Positions 7,382 through 14,975 of a DNA stretch of 23,099 bases are shown here, one piece after another. The notes below the pieces were generated by a model. The model was not told the DNA's origin. It saw only the letters and a list, made by a program, of their open reading frames with translations, and made no database searches. Within the stretch, counting starts at the first letter, position 1; each line of letters opens with the position of its first letter. The stretch lies in assembly GCA_905201915.1 (NCBI GenBank), contig CAJKQE010000030.1:1-23099 (forward strand), in the 5' to 3' direction. A program made the position numbers and the translations under genes. This stretch comes from an uncultured Lachnospiraceae bacterium. Lineage in GTDB: Bacteria; Bacillota; Clostridia; Lachnospirales; Lachnospiraceae.

Positions 7382-9052
7382 ATGGAAAGAAAATGGTGGC
7401 ATGACAAGGTTGCCTATCAAATTTACCCAAAAAGCTTTTATGACTCAAACGGAGACGGTATCGGCGACTTACAGGGAATTATTCAAAAGTTAGATTATTT
7501 AAAAGCTTTAGGCATTGATATTCTGTGGATTTCTCCTGTCTATCCCTCTCCTTTTGCAGACCAAGGGTACGACATTTCAGATTATTATAATATCGACCCT
7601 GCTTTTGGCACATTAGAAGATATGGAACAACTGATTAGCGAAGCAAAAAAACGGGAAATGTATATTCTCATGGATTTGGTGGTAAATCACTGCTCGGATG
7701 AGCATGAATGGTTTGAAAAAGCCTGTGAAGACCCAGACGGAGAGTACGGAAATTTCTTTTATATCGAAGATAGAAAAGAGGGAGAAACACCCTGCAACTG
7801 GCGAAGTTATTTCGGCGGTTCTGTATGGGAACCTCTGCCGAAAAATCCTGATAAGCAATATATGCACGTATTTCACAAAAAGCAGCCGGACTTGAATTGG
7901 GAAAATCCCAAAGTAAGAGAAGAAATTTTTAAGAATATAAACTGGTGGCTGGACAAGGGGCTGGGCGGTTTCCGTATTGACGCCATTATCAACATTAAGA
8001 AAAAACTGCCTTATAAAAATTATCCCTCTGACCGTGAAGACGGCTTATGTGACCTTGCTCTTATGCTGGCTGACGCACAGGGTGTCGGAGATTTCTTAAA
8101 AGAAATGCACGAAAAAACCTTTAAGCTTCATGACTCCTTTGCGGTGGGCGAAGTATTTAACGCAAAAGAAGATGAACTGCCTGCTTTTATCGGGAATGAC
8201 GGCTATTTCTCCTCTATTTTTGATTTCTCCACTACCTCCTACGGAAAAAGTGACAAGGGCTGGTATGACTGCCGCCGCATTACTCCCGATGAATATAAGG
8301 AATGTTATTTTCAATCACAAGAAAAAATCGGTGATATGGGATTTTATTCCAATATCATTGAAAACCATGATGAACCAAGAGGGGTAAGCTATTATCTGCC
8401 CGAAGACGGTCTTTGCTTAGAGGGAAAGAAAATGCTGGCTGTGCTTTATTTCTTTATGCGTGGTCTGCCCTTTATCTATCAGGGACAGGAAATCGGTATG
8501 GAAAATCTGGGCATTCTTCCTCTGGAACAGATTGACGATATCAGCGCTCTTGACCAGTATCAGGTGTGTGTGGATGCAGGCTTCACCCCAGAGGAAGCTT
8601 TGAAAATCGTTTCTCTTTATAGCCGTGACAATGCCAGAACTCCGGTTCAATGGGACAGCTCTCCTAATGCCGGATTTACAACAGGCATTCCATGGCTTAT
8701 GGTAAATCCTAATTACAGAGAAATCAATGTAAAAGCTCAGGAGCAGGATAAAAACTCTCTCCTTTCCTTTTATAAACAAATGATTGCCCTTCGTAAAAAC
8801 AAAGATTACAAAGAAACTCTTGTGTATGGAGATGTTATTCCTTTTGAAAGAGAACGCCACAATCTTATGGCATACCACAGAAAAGGGGAAAAAGACTTGC
8901 TGATTATCGGCAATTTTCAAAAAGAACCGCAGACAGTTACCCTCCCTTCTTCTGTAAAAAGAGTTCTGCTAAATAACTATCCTCAGCTTTCACAGGAGGG
9001 CAATACCTTACAGCTTTGCTCCTATCAGGCTCTTGTTCTGGAGCTTGTCTAA
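7382..9052 (+). CDS. GH13 alpha-glucosidase (oligo-1,6-glucosidase-like)
   Basis: Cytoplasmic glycoside hydrolase of family 13 releasing glucose from short alpha-glucosides. From the ATG at 7382 (AGGAGG site before it) it has 556 residues, the usual length for the oligo-1,6-glucosidase/alpha-glucosidase group, and no signal peptide. The first strand reads WWHDKVAYQIYPKSFYDSNGDG; conserved region I is DLVVNH (98-103); the nucleophile is Asp200 in GGFRIDAI, the acid/base Glu257 in AVGEVFN, and the stabilising Asp330 in IENHDEPR. Residue 201 after the nucleophile is Ala; isomaltase-type members usually have Val there, while alpha-1,4-active members have Ala or Thr. Hence alpha-1,6 specificity should not be assumed. 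An upstream in-frame ATG-like extension from 7331 is unlikely because it would read through the promoter. Confidence 0.93.
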   Translation: MERKWWHDKVAYQIYPKSFYDSNGDGIGDLQGIIQKLDYLKALGIDILWISPVYPSPFADQGYDISDYYNIDPAFGTLEDMEQLISEAKKREMYILMDLVVNHCSDEHEWFEKACEDPDGEYGNFFYIEDRKEGETPCNWRSYFGGSVWEPLPKNPDKQYMHVFHKKQPDLNWENPKVREEIFKNINWWLDKGLGGFRIDAIINIKKKLPYKNYPSDREDGLCDLALMLADAQGVGDFLKEMHEKTFKLHDSFAVGEVFNAKEDELPAFIGNDGYFSSIFDFSTTSYGKSDKGWYDCRRITPDEYKECYFQSQEKIGDMGFYSNIIENHDEPRGVSYYLPEDGLCLEGKKMLAVLYFFMRGLPFIYQGQEIGMENLGILPLEQIDDISALDQYQVCVDAGFTPEEALKIVSLYSRDNARTPVQWDSSPNAGFTTGIPWLMVNPNYREINVKAQEQDKNSLLSFYKQMIALRKNKDYKETLVYGDVIPFERERHNLMAYHRKGEKDLLIIGNFQKEPQTVTLPSSVKRVLLNNYPQLSQEGNTLQLCSYQALVLELV

Positions 9053-9055
9053 AGC

Positions 9056-9084
9056 TTCACTTTTCCGGCTCCGGTGCATATACT
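9056..9084 (+). promoter_or_regulatory. Probable promoter of feoAB
   Basis: TTCACT (9056-9061), 17 bases, TATACT (9079-9084), in the 55-base gap after the glucosidase stop and 23 bases before the feoA ATG. Four and five of six consensus bases match. I see no obvious Fur- or DtxR-type box. Confidence 0.5.
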
Positions 9085-9107
9085 GATTACAAAAAGGAGT
9101 TTTCAGC

Positions 9108-9380
9108 ATGGCTTATGTTCCTCTGTGTCAGCTAAGGGAGGGACAGTATGGTATTATTCGAAGTATCACCTGTTCCAAGGAAGAAAAGCCTTATAAGCAG
9201 GCGATTTTACAGCGGTTTCTGGATTTGGGCTTCTGCGAGGAAACCCCGATACAATGTATCAATACGGGCATTTTCCACAATCCCCATGCCTACAAAATCA
9301 GAGGCAGTGTTCTGGCAATCCGAAATGAAGACGCCGCTTTTATCCTTGTAGAACCCCTTGCTGAAAATTGTAAACTGTAA
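9108..9380 (+). CDS. feoA: FeoA ferrous iron transport accessory protein
   Basis: Small cytoplasmic protein of 90 residues with an SH3-like FeoA domain, thought to assist the FeoB iron(II) permease. Typical features are the start MAYVPLCQLREGQYGIIRSI, the central FLDLGFCEETPIQC and the end IRGSVLAIRNEDAAFILVEP. The ATG has an AAAAAGGAG site. The stop codon TAA directly abuts the feoB ATG, so feoA and feoB are coupled. The domain is slightly longer than the usual 75-residue form, with an extra KEEKPYKQ loop. Confidence 0.93.
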   Translation: MAYVPLCQLREGQYGIIRSITCSKEEKPYKQAILQRFLDLGFCEETPIQCINTGIFHNPHAYKIRGSVLAIRNEDAAFILVEPLAENCKL

Positions 9381-11249
9381 ATGATGTCCTTCTTGAAAAA
9401 AAGAAAAAACGCTTCCTTTACGATTGCGCTTGCCGGAAATCCCAATGTGGGAAAAAGCACCATCTTTAATGCACTTACAGGTATGTACCAGCACACGGGA
9501 AACTGGGCGGGAAAAACCGTGGAACTGGCAAAAGGAGTATGCACTCTGGGAAATCAAACCTGCACCCTTGTTGATTTGCCGGGCTGCTACTCTCTGACTG
9601 CCTGCTCCAAGGAAGAAGAAATTGCCAGAGATTTTATAGAAAATACGCACCCTGATTTGGTTGTCCTTGTATGTGATGCCGTGTGTCTGGAACGTCATCT
9701 TCAGCTCCTTATTCAGCTTCTTTCGATTACCCAGAAAGTTTTACTCTGTGTCAATCTGATGGACCAAGCCAAGAAAAAGGGAATTGATATCTCCTGTTCT
9801 GCTTTGGAAATGGAATTACATATTCCTGTCCTTGGTATTTCCGCACATCGACACTCGGATATAAAACGCTTAAAATCCGGCATTTTCTCTGCTTTAGATA
9901 AAAATATTCCCTCCTCTGAAAATACAAATTCCCCAAAAATATCTGCCTGCTCTTTGCCTGACTCACGAGTCTGCGCACAGGAAGCCTCACGGCTTTATCA
10001 CGCTGCCCTGCAATCTGACCGTACTTCTCACACAAACAAAGACCTTCTCCTTGATAAGCTTTTTACAGGAAAATTTACGGGTATTGCCTGTATGCTTTGC
10101 TTTCTTTTACTGATTTTCTGGATTACTCTTACAGGAGCAAACTACGTTTCTCAGGTTCTCCACGACATTCTCTTTTCCTTTGAACCTGTTTTTTACCGCT
10201 TTTTACAAGGATTTCTTCCTTTAAAGCTCTGTCACATGCTTGCTTTTGGTTTTTATCGGGTAACTGCATGGGTAATTAGTGTGATGCTGCCTCCTATGGC
10301 AATTTTCTTCCCTCTTTTTACACTTTTGGAGGATTTCGGATATCTGCCCCGTGTTGCCTTTAATCTGGACTGCTGCTTTGCCAAATGCAAGGCGTGCGGC
10401 AAACAGGCGCTTACTATGATTATGGGCTTTGGCTGTAATGCTGCCGGTGTAACAGGCTGCCGCATTATTGACTCACCCAGAGAACGGTTGATTGCCATTT
10501 TAACCAACTCCTTTGTTCCCTGCAACGGACGCTTTCCCACTATTCTGGCTATCCTGACGATTTTCTTTGCGGGAAGCGCAAAAAATCTTGAGCTGGCAGT
10601 TTTGCTCACACTTGTTATTCTGTTTGGTGTGTTTATGACCTTTGTTTCCTCATGGCTGTTATCTAAAACAGTCCTAAAGGGCGTTCCTTCTTCCTTTACA
10701 CTGGAGCTTCCTCCTTACCGAAAGCCGCAAATTGCCTCTGTTCTGGTACATTCTGTGATAAACCGCACCTGCCGTGTGCTGCTGCGTGCTATCATAGCGG
10801 CTGCTCCTGCGGGTATCCTGATTTGGATTATGGCAAATGTCAGCATCGGTACAGACAGCATTTTAAATTTGGTATCGGATTTTTTAAATCCCTTTGCTCG
10901 ACTTTTAGGCTTAGACGGAAGCATCCTTCTTGCCTTTCTTCTGGGGCTTCCTGCCAATGAAATTGTTATTCCTGTACTGATTATGGCTTATACTGCTCAG
11001 TCCTCCATTACAGATTTTAAAAGCCTGTCAAGCCTCCATACACTGCTTCTGGGGCAGGGCTGGACAGTTTCCACTGCCGTTTCCATGCTGATTTTATGCG
11101 TGCTTCACTGGCCCTGTGCCACTACCCTTTTAACCATAAAAAAAGAAACCCACAGCTTAAAATGGACAGCGCTCGCTTTCCTTTTGCCTACCTGCATGGG
11201 GTTTCTCTTATGTTTTCTTGTAACCTGTGCTTTTCGCATATTTTCGTAA
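9381..11249 (+). CDS. feoB: FeoB ferrous iron transporter
   Basis: Membrane protein that imports Fe(II) and carries a cytoplasmic GTPase. The G domain shows G1 GNPNVGKS (19-26), the switch region around HTGNWAGKTVE, G3 DLPG (65-68) and G4 NLMD (125-128). After a helical linker the membrane part starts near residue 230 and includes the two gate-like halves, with family signatures MGFGCNAAGVTGCRIID and LTNSFVPCNGRFPT (cysteines in membrane segments are thought to line the path) and FLLGLPANEIVIPVLIMAY. The length of 622 residues is short compared with about 670-770 in many FeoB, mainly from a compact linker and C-terminus; all key motifs are present. No feoC follows. The ATG directly follows the feoA stop and has only a weak ribosome binding site, so translation depends on coupling. 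Confidence 0.95.
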   Translation: MMSFLKKRKNASFTIALAGNPNVGKSTIFNALTGMYQHTGNWAGKTVELAKGVCTLGNQTCTLVDLPGCYSLTACSKEEEIARDFIENTHPDLVVLVCDAVCLERHLQLLIQLLSITQKVLLCVNLMDQAKKKGIDISCSALEMELHIPVLGISAHRHSDIKRLKSGIFSALDKNIPSSENTNSPKISACSLPDSRVCAQEASRLYHAALQSDRTSHTNKDLLLDKLFTGKFTGIACMLCFLLLIFWITLTGANYVSQVLHDILFSFEPVFYRFLQGFLPLKLCHMLAFGFYRVTAWVISVMLPPMAIFFPLFTLLEDFGYLPRVAFNLDCCFAKCKACGKQALTMIMGFGCNAAGVTGCRIIDSPRERLIAILTNSFVPCNGRFPTILAILTIFFAGSAKNLELAVLLTLVILFGVFMTFVSSWLLSKTVLKGVPSSFTLELPPYRKPQIASVLVHSVINRTCRVLLRAIIAAAPAGILIWIMANVSIGTDSILNLVSDFLNPFARLLGLDGSILLAFLLGLPANEIVIPVLIMAYTAQSSITDFKSLSSLHTLLLGQGWTVSTAVSMLILCVLHWPCATTLLTIKKETHSLKWTALAFLLPTCMGFLLCFLVTCAFRIFS

Positions 11250-11256
11250 TTTGCTG

Positions 11257-11323
11257 TTCAGAATATTTATGCACCTTCAGCGGCCTTGCAAAGCACGCTT
11301 TAAGAATGTATAAATATTCTGAA
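11257..11323. repeat. Perfect 14-bp inverted repeat between convergent genes
   Basis: TTCAGAATATTTAT (11257-11270) and its exact reverse complement ATAAATATTCTGAA (11310-11323) flank 39 bases. Inside, AGCG/CGCT (11279-11282 and 11295-11298) can extend the fold. It fills most of the 94-base gap between the feoB stop and the gntR stop. It may be a bidirectional transcription end, but neither side has a proper T run, so it could instead be a protein site or a small repeat element. Confidence 0.7.
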
Positions 11324-11343
11324 TATCCCTTTTATATAGCAGC

Positions 11344-12063
11344 TTATTGTGCCTTCACACCTTTATATTTCTCTGCCAGCATCTGCAAATTTCTGTCAAT
11401 AATGTTATAATGCTCTCGAATACGCTCAATACCTTCCGATACGTCCTTTTTCTTTAAGCTATCATATACATTTCTGTGAAGACATACCAGACGTTCTTTA
11501 TCTTCGTCTGTTACATATTTTGACATTTCACTGATAAAGATTTCAAACACGCCTGACAAAGCTTCATTTAAAAGCTCCAGCAGATGATTATCCGATATCA
11601 GTACAATCTGGTCATGAAATTTTTTATCCAGATTGGCTCTTTCTTCCCCTTTTACCTGCTCCATTTCATCTAAAATTTCAGAAAGGCAGGCTAAATCTTC
11701 CTTTTTTGCGCTTTTCACAGCCAGAAGATAAGATCCGATTTCAATAAATCTGCGTAACTGACTGATTTCAATATAATTGGTCTGTTCCATAGACAGAAGC
11801 ATGGAAAATACACTGCTCAGACTTTCTCCGATATGATTGACTAAAAAGTTTCCCTGTCCCTGACGACTCTCGATAATCCCCATATTTTCCATGGTTCTTA
11901 ATGCCTCACGGATGGAATTTCTACTAAATCCCAGCGTTGTCATCAGTTCTCTTTCTGACGGAATTTTACTCCCAAAAGAAATTTCTTTTGTTGCTGCAAG
12001 GTTTGTAATATGTTCGATGACCTGATGATAAACCTTTTCATTTTCGCTTGCTTTTCTTTCCAT
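11344..12063 (-). CDS. GntR-family regulator, FadR subfamily (FCD domain)
   Basis: DNA-binding repressor or activator of 239 residues. The N-terminal winged helix includes GSKIPSERELMTTLGFSRNSIREALRTMENMGIIESRQGQGNF across 31-73. The C-terminal helical FCD ligand domain has the usual metal-binding pattern Asp146-x3-His150, His196 and His218, typical of family members that sense small carboxylic acids. I chose the ATG at 12063 because a GGGAAGGAA site precedes it; a TTG at 12099 would overlap lrgB. It follows lrgB by 19 bases, in one operon with lrgAB, and a palindrome of its family type sits on the operon promoter, so it probably controls itself and the transporter. Confidence 0.92.
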   Translation of the reverse strand: MERKASENEKVYHQVIEHITNLAATKEISFGSKIPSERELMTTLGFSRNSIREALRTMENMGIIESRQGQGNFLVNHIGESLSSVFSMLLSMEQTNYIEISQLRRFIEIGSYLLAVKSAKKEDLACLSEILDEMEQVKGEERANLDKKFHDQIVLISDNHLLELLNEALSGVFEIFISEMSKYVTDEDKERLVCLHRNVYDSLKKKDVSEGIERIREHYNIIDRNLQMLAEKYKGVKAQ

Positions 12064-12082
12064 TTCCTTCCCACTCCCAAAT

Positions 12083-12775
12083 TTACATAAATCCGGCAAA
12101 CACCGATGCGCCGATTACTGTCAAAAGTCCTGCAACCGCAATGGCAAGACTGCTCATAGCGCCTTCTATCTGTCCCATTTCCATGGCTTTTGCCGTTCCG
12201 ATTGCATGAGACGCTGTTCCAAGCGCCAGTCCCTTTGCAATCGGCTCGTGAATTTTAAAAATTTTGCAGATAAATTCTGCAATGACATTTCCCAAAATAC
12301 CTGTAATGACAATCACTGCCACCGTAATGGTAACAAGTCCTCCCAGCTCTTCTGAAACGCCCATTCCAATGGCTGTTGTAATAGATTTTGGAAGCAATGT
12401 CACATACTGCTGATGATTTAAGTCAAACAGCTTTGCCAACGCCAAAACACTGACAAGACTTGCCAAAACACCGGATAAAATACCCACTGCCACTGCCATA
12501 AAGTTCTTTTTTAAGAGGGATAGCTGCTCATAAAGGGGAACTGCCAGACAAACGGTTGCCGGTGTGAGCAGATAGCTGATATATTTTGCACCCTCATTAT
12601 ATTCTTCGTAATCAATGCGGAAAATCAACAAAAATCCAATAACACAGATTGTTCCGATAAGCAGTGGATTTAAAATTGCCAGCTTAAATTTTTTCTTCAT
12701 CAGTAATCCGATTTCATAAGCTGCAAGGCTTAATACTGCCCCAAATATAATAGACTCACTCAGAAATTCTTTCAT
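12083..12775 (-). CDS. lrgB: LrgB/CidB-family membrane protein
   Basis: Membrane protein of 230 residues with about seven hydrophobic segments. The family motifs LPKSITTAIGMGVSEELGG and GTASHAIGTAKAMEMG are clear. LrgB works with LrgA; the pair was first described as modulators of murein hydrolase activity, and in Bacillus and Streptococcus LrgAB-type pairs take up pyruvate. The start overlaps the lrgA end by 20 bases and has an AAAGGAGA site. The neighbouring FadR-type regulator favours an organic-acid transport role here (inference). Confidence 0.92.
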   Translation of the reverse strand: MKEFLSESIIFGAVLSLAAYEIGLLMKKKFKLAILNPLLIGTICVIGFLLIFRIDYEEYNEGAKYISYLLTPATVCLAVPLYEQLSLLKKNFMAVAVGILSGVLASLVSVLALAKLFDLNHQQYVTLLPKSITTAIGMGVSEELGGLVTITVAVIVITGILGNVIAEFICKIFKIHEPIAKGLALGTASHAIGTAKAMEMGQIEGAMSSLAIAVAGLLTVIGASVFAGFM

Positions 12776-13127
12776 CTTTTTTTCTCCTTTTTCTAATCAT
12801 AATCTGTGTCACAACTCCTGTAACAGCTATAACAATCACCGTGGTGATGACGGTAATCATGAGCACAGGCACTACAACAGGACGCAAGGCATCCCATGAC
12901 TCCAGCAAGCCTACTGCCGCCGGTATAAACATTACAGGCATGATTTCAATCAAAAAAACTGCCGCATCCTTTACCTGTTCTACTTTTAAAATCCCAGTAC
13001 AAAGCGCCAGAAGCATTAGCATCAGTCCATACACACTTGCAGGTATGGGCAGTGGCAGAAGCATTTTTAAGCCTTCTCCTAAAAAGGAGAGAAATAAAAT
13101 AATACTGAATTGTCGCAAAATCTTCAT
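12756..13127 (-). CDS. lrgA: LrgA/CidA-family membrane protein
   Basis: Small holin-like membrane protein of 123 residues with four hydrophobic segments and a basic tail (MIRKRRKKDE). Conserved features are IPASVYGLMLMLLAL and FIPAAVGLLES. It is the partner of LrgB, whose gene overlaps it. First gene of the operon lrgA-lrgB-gntR, with an AGAGGAT ribosome binding site and a strong promoter. No LytSR-type two-component genes, which control lrgAB in staphylococci, are nearby. Confidence 0.9.
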   Translation of the reverse strand: MKILRQFSIILFLSFLGEGLKMLLPLPIPASVYGLMLMLLALCTGILKVEQVKDAAVFLIEIMPVMFIPAAVGLLESWDALRPVVVPVLMITVITTVIVIAVTGVVTQIMIRKRRKKDERISE

Positions 13128-13144
13128 TTTTATATCCTCTTTCT

Positions 13145-13159
13145 ATTGGTACTACCAGT
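13145..13159 (-). promoter_or_regulatory. Candidate operator for the FadR-type regulator
   Basis: ATTGGT-ACT-ACCAGT matches the TTGGT-NNN-ACCAA palindrome known for PdhR/LldR-type regulators in 11 of 12 arm positions. It starts one base downstream of the lrgA -10 box, so a bound repressor would cover the transcription start. A second palindrome, TACTAC-CA-GTAGTA (13150-13163), overlaps it. Confidence 0.65.
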
Positions 13160-13188
13160 AGTATAGGCATTTTACGCAGTAAAGTCAA
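13160..13188 (-). promoter_or_regulatory. Promoter of lrgA-lrgB-gntR
   Basis: On the minus strand TTGACT (13188-13183), 17 bases, TATACT (13165-13160); five of six bases match consensus in each box. Confidence 0.8.
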
Positions 13189-13222
13189 TATAGACAACCT
13201 GTTTTTCCTGTGATAGCATGAA

Positions 13223-13228
13223 TATAAT
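13223..13228 (+). promoter_or_regulatory. Possible -10 box of pepT
   Basis: A perfect TATAAT 23 bases before the pepT start. No good -35 lies 16-18 bases upstream; TAGACA at 13191-13196 is too far (26 bases). Confidence 0.35.
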
Positions 13229-13251
13229 ATGAAATGTAAAGGAGAATGAAT

Positions 13252-14472
13252 ATGACTGTATTAGAACGTTTTTTGAATTATGTTGTAGTAGAAACTACTT
13301 CTGACCCTTATGCGGAAAGCTTTCCAAGCACCAAAAGTCAGCTGGATTTCGGCCATACCTTAATGGAAGAAATGAAAGAATTGGGGCTTACGGATGTCAC
13401 TCAGGATGAATACGGATATGTTTTCGGTACTATTCCTTCTACTGTTCCCGATTACAAGGGAAAAATTTTAGGTCTGATTGCTCACATGGACACAGCGCCT
13501 GCTGCTTCCGGAAAGAATATCAAACCAAGAGTTATTAAAAATTATGACGGAGCAGAAATTGTATTAAACGCTGAGAAAAAAATCGTAATGAAACCGGAGG
13601 ATTTCCCTTCCCTGAAACAATATGTGGGACAGGATTTAGTTGTAACAGACGGTCTTACCTTGCTGGGCGGAGATGACAAAGCCGGCGTGGCGGAAATTAT
13701 GACTGCCGCTGAATATCTCATCAACCATCCGGAAATCCCTCACGGACCTATCCGTGTAGGTTTTACCCCTGATGAGGAAGTGGGGCAAGGGGCTGATTAC
13801 TTTGATGTCAAAAAATTCGGGGCTGATTTCGCCTATACTGTTGACGGCGGCGAATGTGGAGAACTGGAATATGAAAACTTCAATGCTGCCAGCGTTTTTG
13901 TAGATTTCACAGGTCTTAGTATTCATCCCGGTTCTGCTAAAAATAAAATGATAAATGCCCTGCTTTTGGCTATGGAATTTCAGGGTATGATGCCGGAAGC
14001 ACAGAAGCCGGAGCATACCGAAGGCAGAGAAGGCTTTATTCATCTGGAGGCTTTGGAGGGTTCTGTGGAACACGCATCCAGCGAATACATTGTTCGAGAC
14101 CATGATTTTGATTTATTTAAGAAAAAAAAGGAATATATGCAGAGAGCTGCCGATTATATGAATGTTAAATACGGAGAAGGTACGGTAAGCCTGAGAATGG
14201 AAGACTCCTATTATAATATGAGACAGCAGATTGAACCGCATTATTTCTTAATCGAAAATGTATTAAAAGTATACGAAAAACTGGATATTGAGCCAAAAAT
14301 CCAGCCAATTCGAGGCGGTACAGACGGCTCACGCTTATCCTTTATGGGACTGCCATGCCCGAACCTTGGAACAGGAGGACATAACTTCCACGGACATTTT
14401 GAATATGTGTGCGTGCAGTCTATGGAGAAATGTGTGCAGGTGTTGATTGAACTTGTGAAAACTTTTGATTGA
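13252..14472 (+). CDS. pepT: Peptidase T (tripeptide aminopeptidase, M20B)
   Basis: Cytoplasmic zinc aminopeptidase that removes the N-terminal residue from tripeptides, helping to use imported peptides. From the ATG at 13252 it has 406 residues, the family length; the ATG six bases earlier (13246) lies only one base after the AAAGGAG site, too close. Metal and catalytic residues are visible: IAHMDTAP with His78 and Asp80, LLGGDDKAG with Asp141, PDEEVGQG with the general base Glu175 and Glu176, Asp198 in VDGG, and His380 in TGGHNFHGHFEY. The dimerisation domain sits between about 205 and 320. It is divergent from lrgA with 124 bases between the starts. Confidence 0.95.
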   Translation: MTVLERFLNYVVVETTSDPYAESFPSTKSQLDFGHTLMEEMKELGLTDVTQDEYGYVFGTIPSTVPDYKGKILGLIAHMDTAPAASGKNIKPRVIKNYDGAEIVLNAEKKIVMKPEDFPSLKQYVGQDLVVTDGLTLLGGDDKAGVAEIMTAAEYLINHPEIPHGPIRVGFTPDEEVGQGADYFDVKKFGADFAYTVDGGECGELEYENFNAASVFVDFTGLSIHPGSAKNKMINALLLAMEFQGMMPEAQKPEHTEGREGFIHLEALEGSVEHASSEYIVRDHDFDLFKKKKEYMQRAADYMNVKYGEGTVSLRMEDSYYNMRQQIEPHYFLIENVLKVYEKLDIEPKIQPIRGGTDGSRLSFMGLPCPNLGTGGHNFHGHFEYVCVQSMEKCVQVLIELVKTFD

Positions 14473-14571
14473 TTTTAGGATTTCGTGCAAACTCAGATAT
14501 TCCATATATAGAAACCTTCGATATTGTAAATCAAAAATATATGCTGGAAAAGTATGCAGGAGTTTAATCAA

Positions 14572-14901
14572 ATGAGAACTTATATAAAAAAATCAGCAGT
14601 AATTCTACTCTGCCTTGCGCTTGCTCTCTCATTGACTGCTTGCAAAAATCCTAAAAAGGGAGATTATCCCGCAACCCTCATGATAGATGGAACTAATTAT
14701 TACTCAACTGACAATCCCGTTTCCGTTGAGGTGGATAAAGATTTGATGAAATATAGTACTTCCTACGCGGAAGACGGCATTCCGCAAAAAGACGGGGAGG
14801 AGAATTTCAATCGAAATGCCGGAACTCCTTATGCCGTTCTTGAGGATGGCATGATAGTTGTTTTTATTAACAATCAATGGATAGAGTTCAAGTCCAAATA
14901 A
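14572..14901 (+). CDS. Small lipoprotein of unknown function
   Basis: A 109-residue protein with a clear lipoprotein signal: basic start MRTYIKKSA, hydrophobic core, and lipobox LTAC with Cys24 as the lipidation site. The mature part of about 86 residues is polar and acidic and matches no domain I recognise. The start at 14572 has a GCAGGAG site nine bases upstream; an ATG at 14554 would put the signal peptide off the N-terminus. It lies 99 bases after pepT and ends in its own terminator, which overlaps the stop codon. Probably secreted and anchored to the outer face of the membrane. Confidence 0.75.
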   Translation: MRTYIKKSAVILLCLALALSLTACKNPKKGDYPATLMIDGTNYYSTDNPVSVEVDKDLMKYSTSYAEDGIPQKDGEENFNRNAGTPYAVLEDGMIVVFINNQWIEFKSK

Positions 14902-14932
14902 GAGGAGAATAGAAATCTCCTCTTATTTTTTT
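14896..14932 (+). terminator. Rho-independent terminator after the lipoprotein gene
   Basis: A 13-bp perfect stem (14896-14908 with 14916-14928) around GAGGAGA / TCTCCTC, a 7-base loop and a T run to 14932. The stop codon TAA (14899-14901) lies within the left arm. Confidence 0.9.
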
Positions 14933-14975
14933 ACTTCCCAGTAGTCCAAAAAATGTTTTGCCTCTCCGCTTTTAT

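Noticed and set aside
8417..8920. Long minus-strand frame of 167 codons inside the glucosidase gene.
   Set aside because: It lies wholly opposite a clear GH13 coding region and shows no family motif or ribosome binding site.
9053..9107. Fur- or DtxR-type iron box before feoA.
   Set aside because: I looked for a palindromic iron box in the 55-base gap and saw none.
9207..9698. Minus-strand frame of 163 codons opposite feoA and feoB.
   Set aside because: Opposite strand of two well-supported genes, with no recognisable domain.
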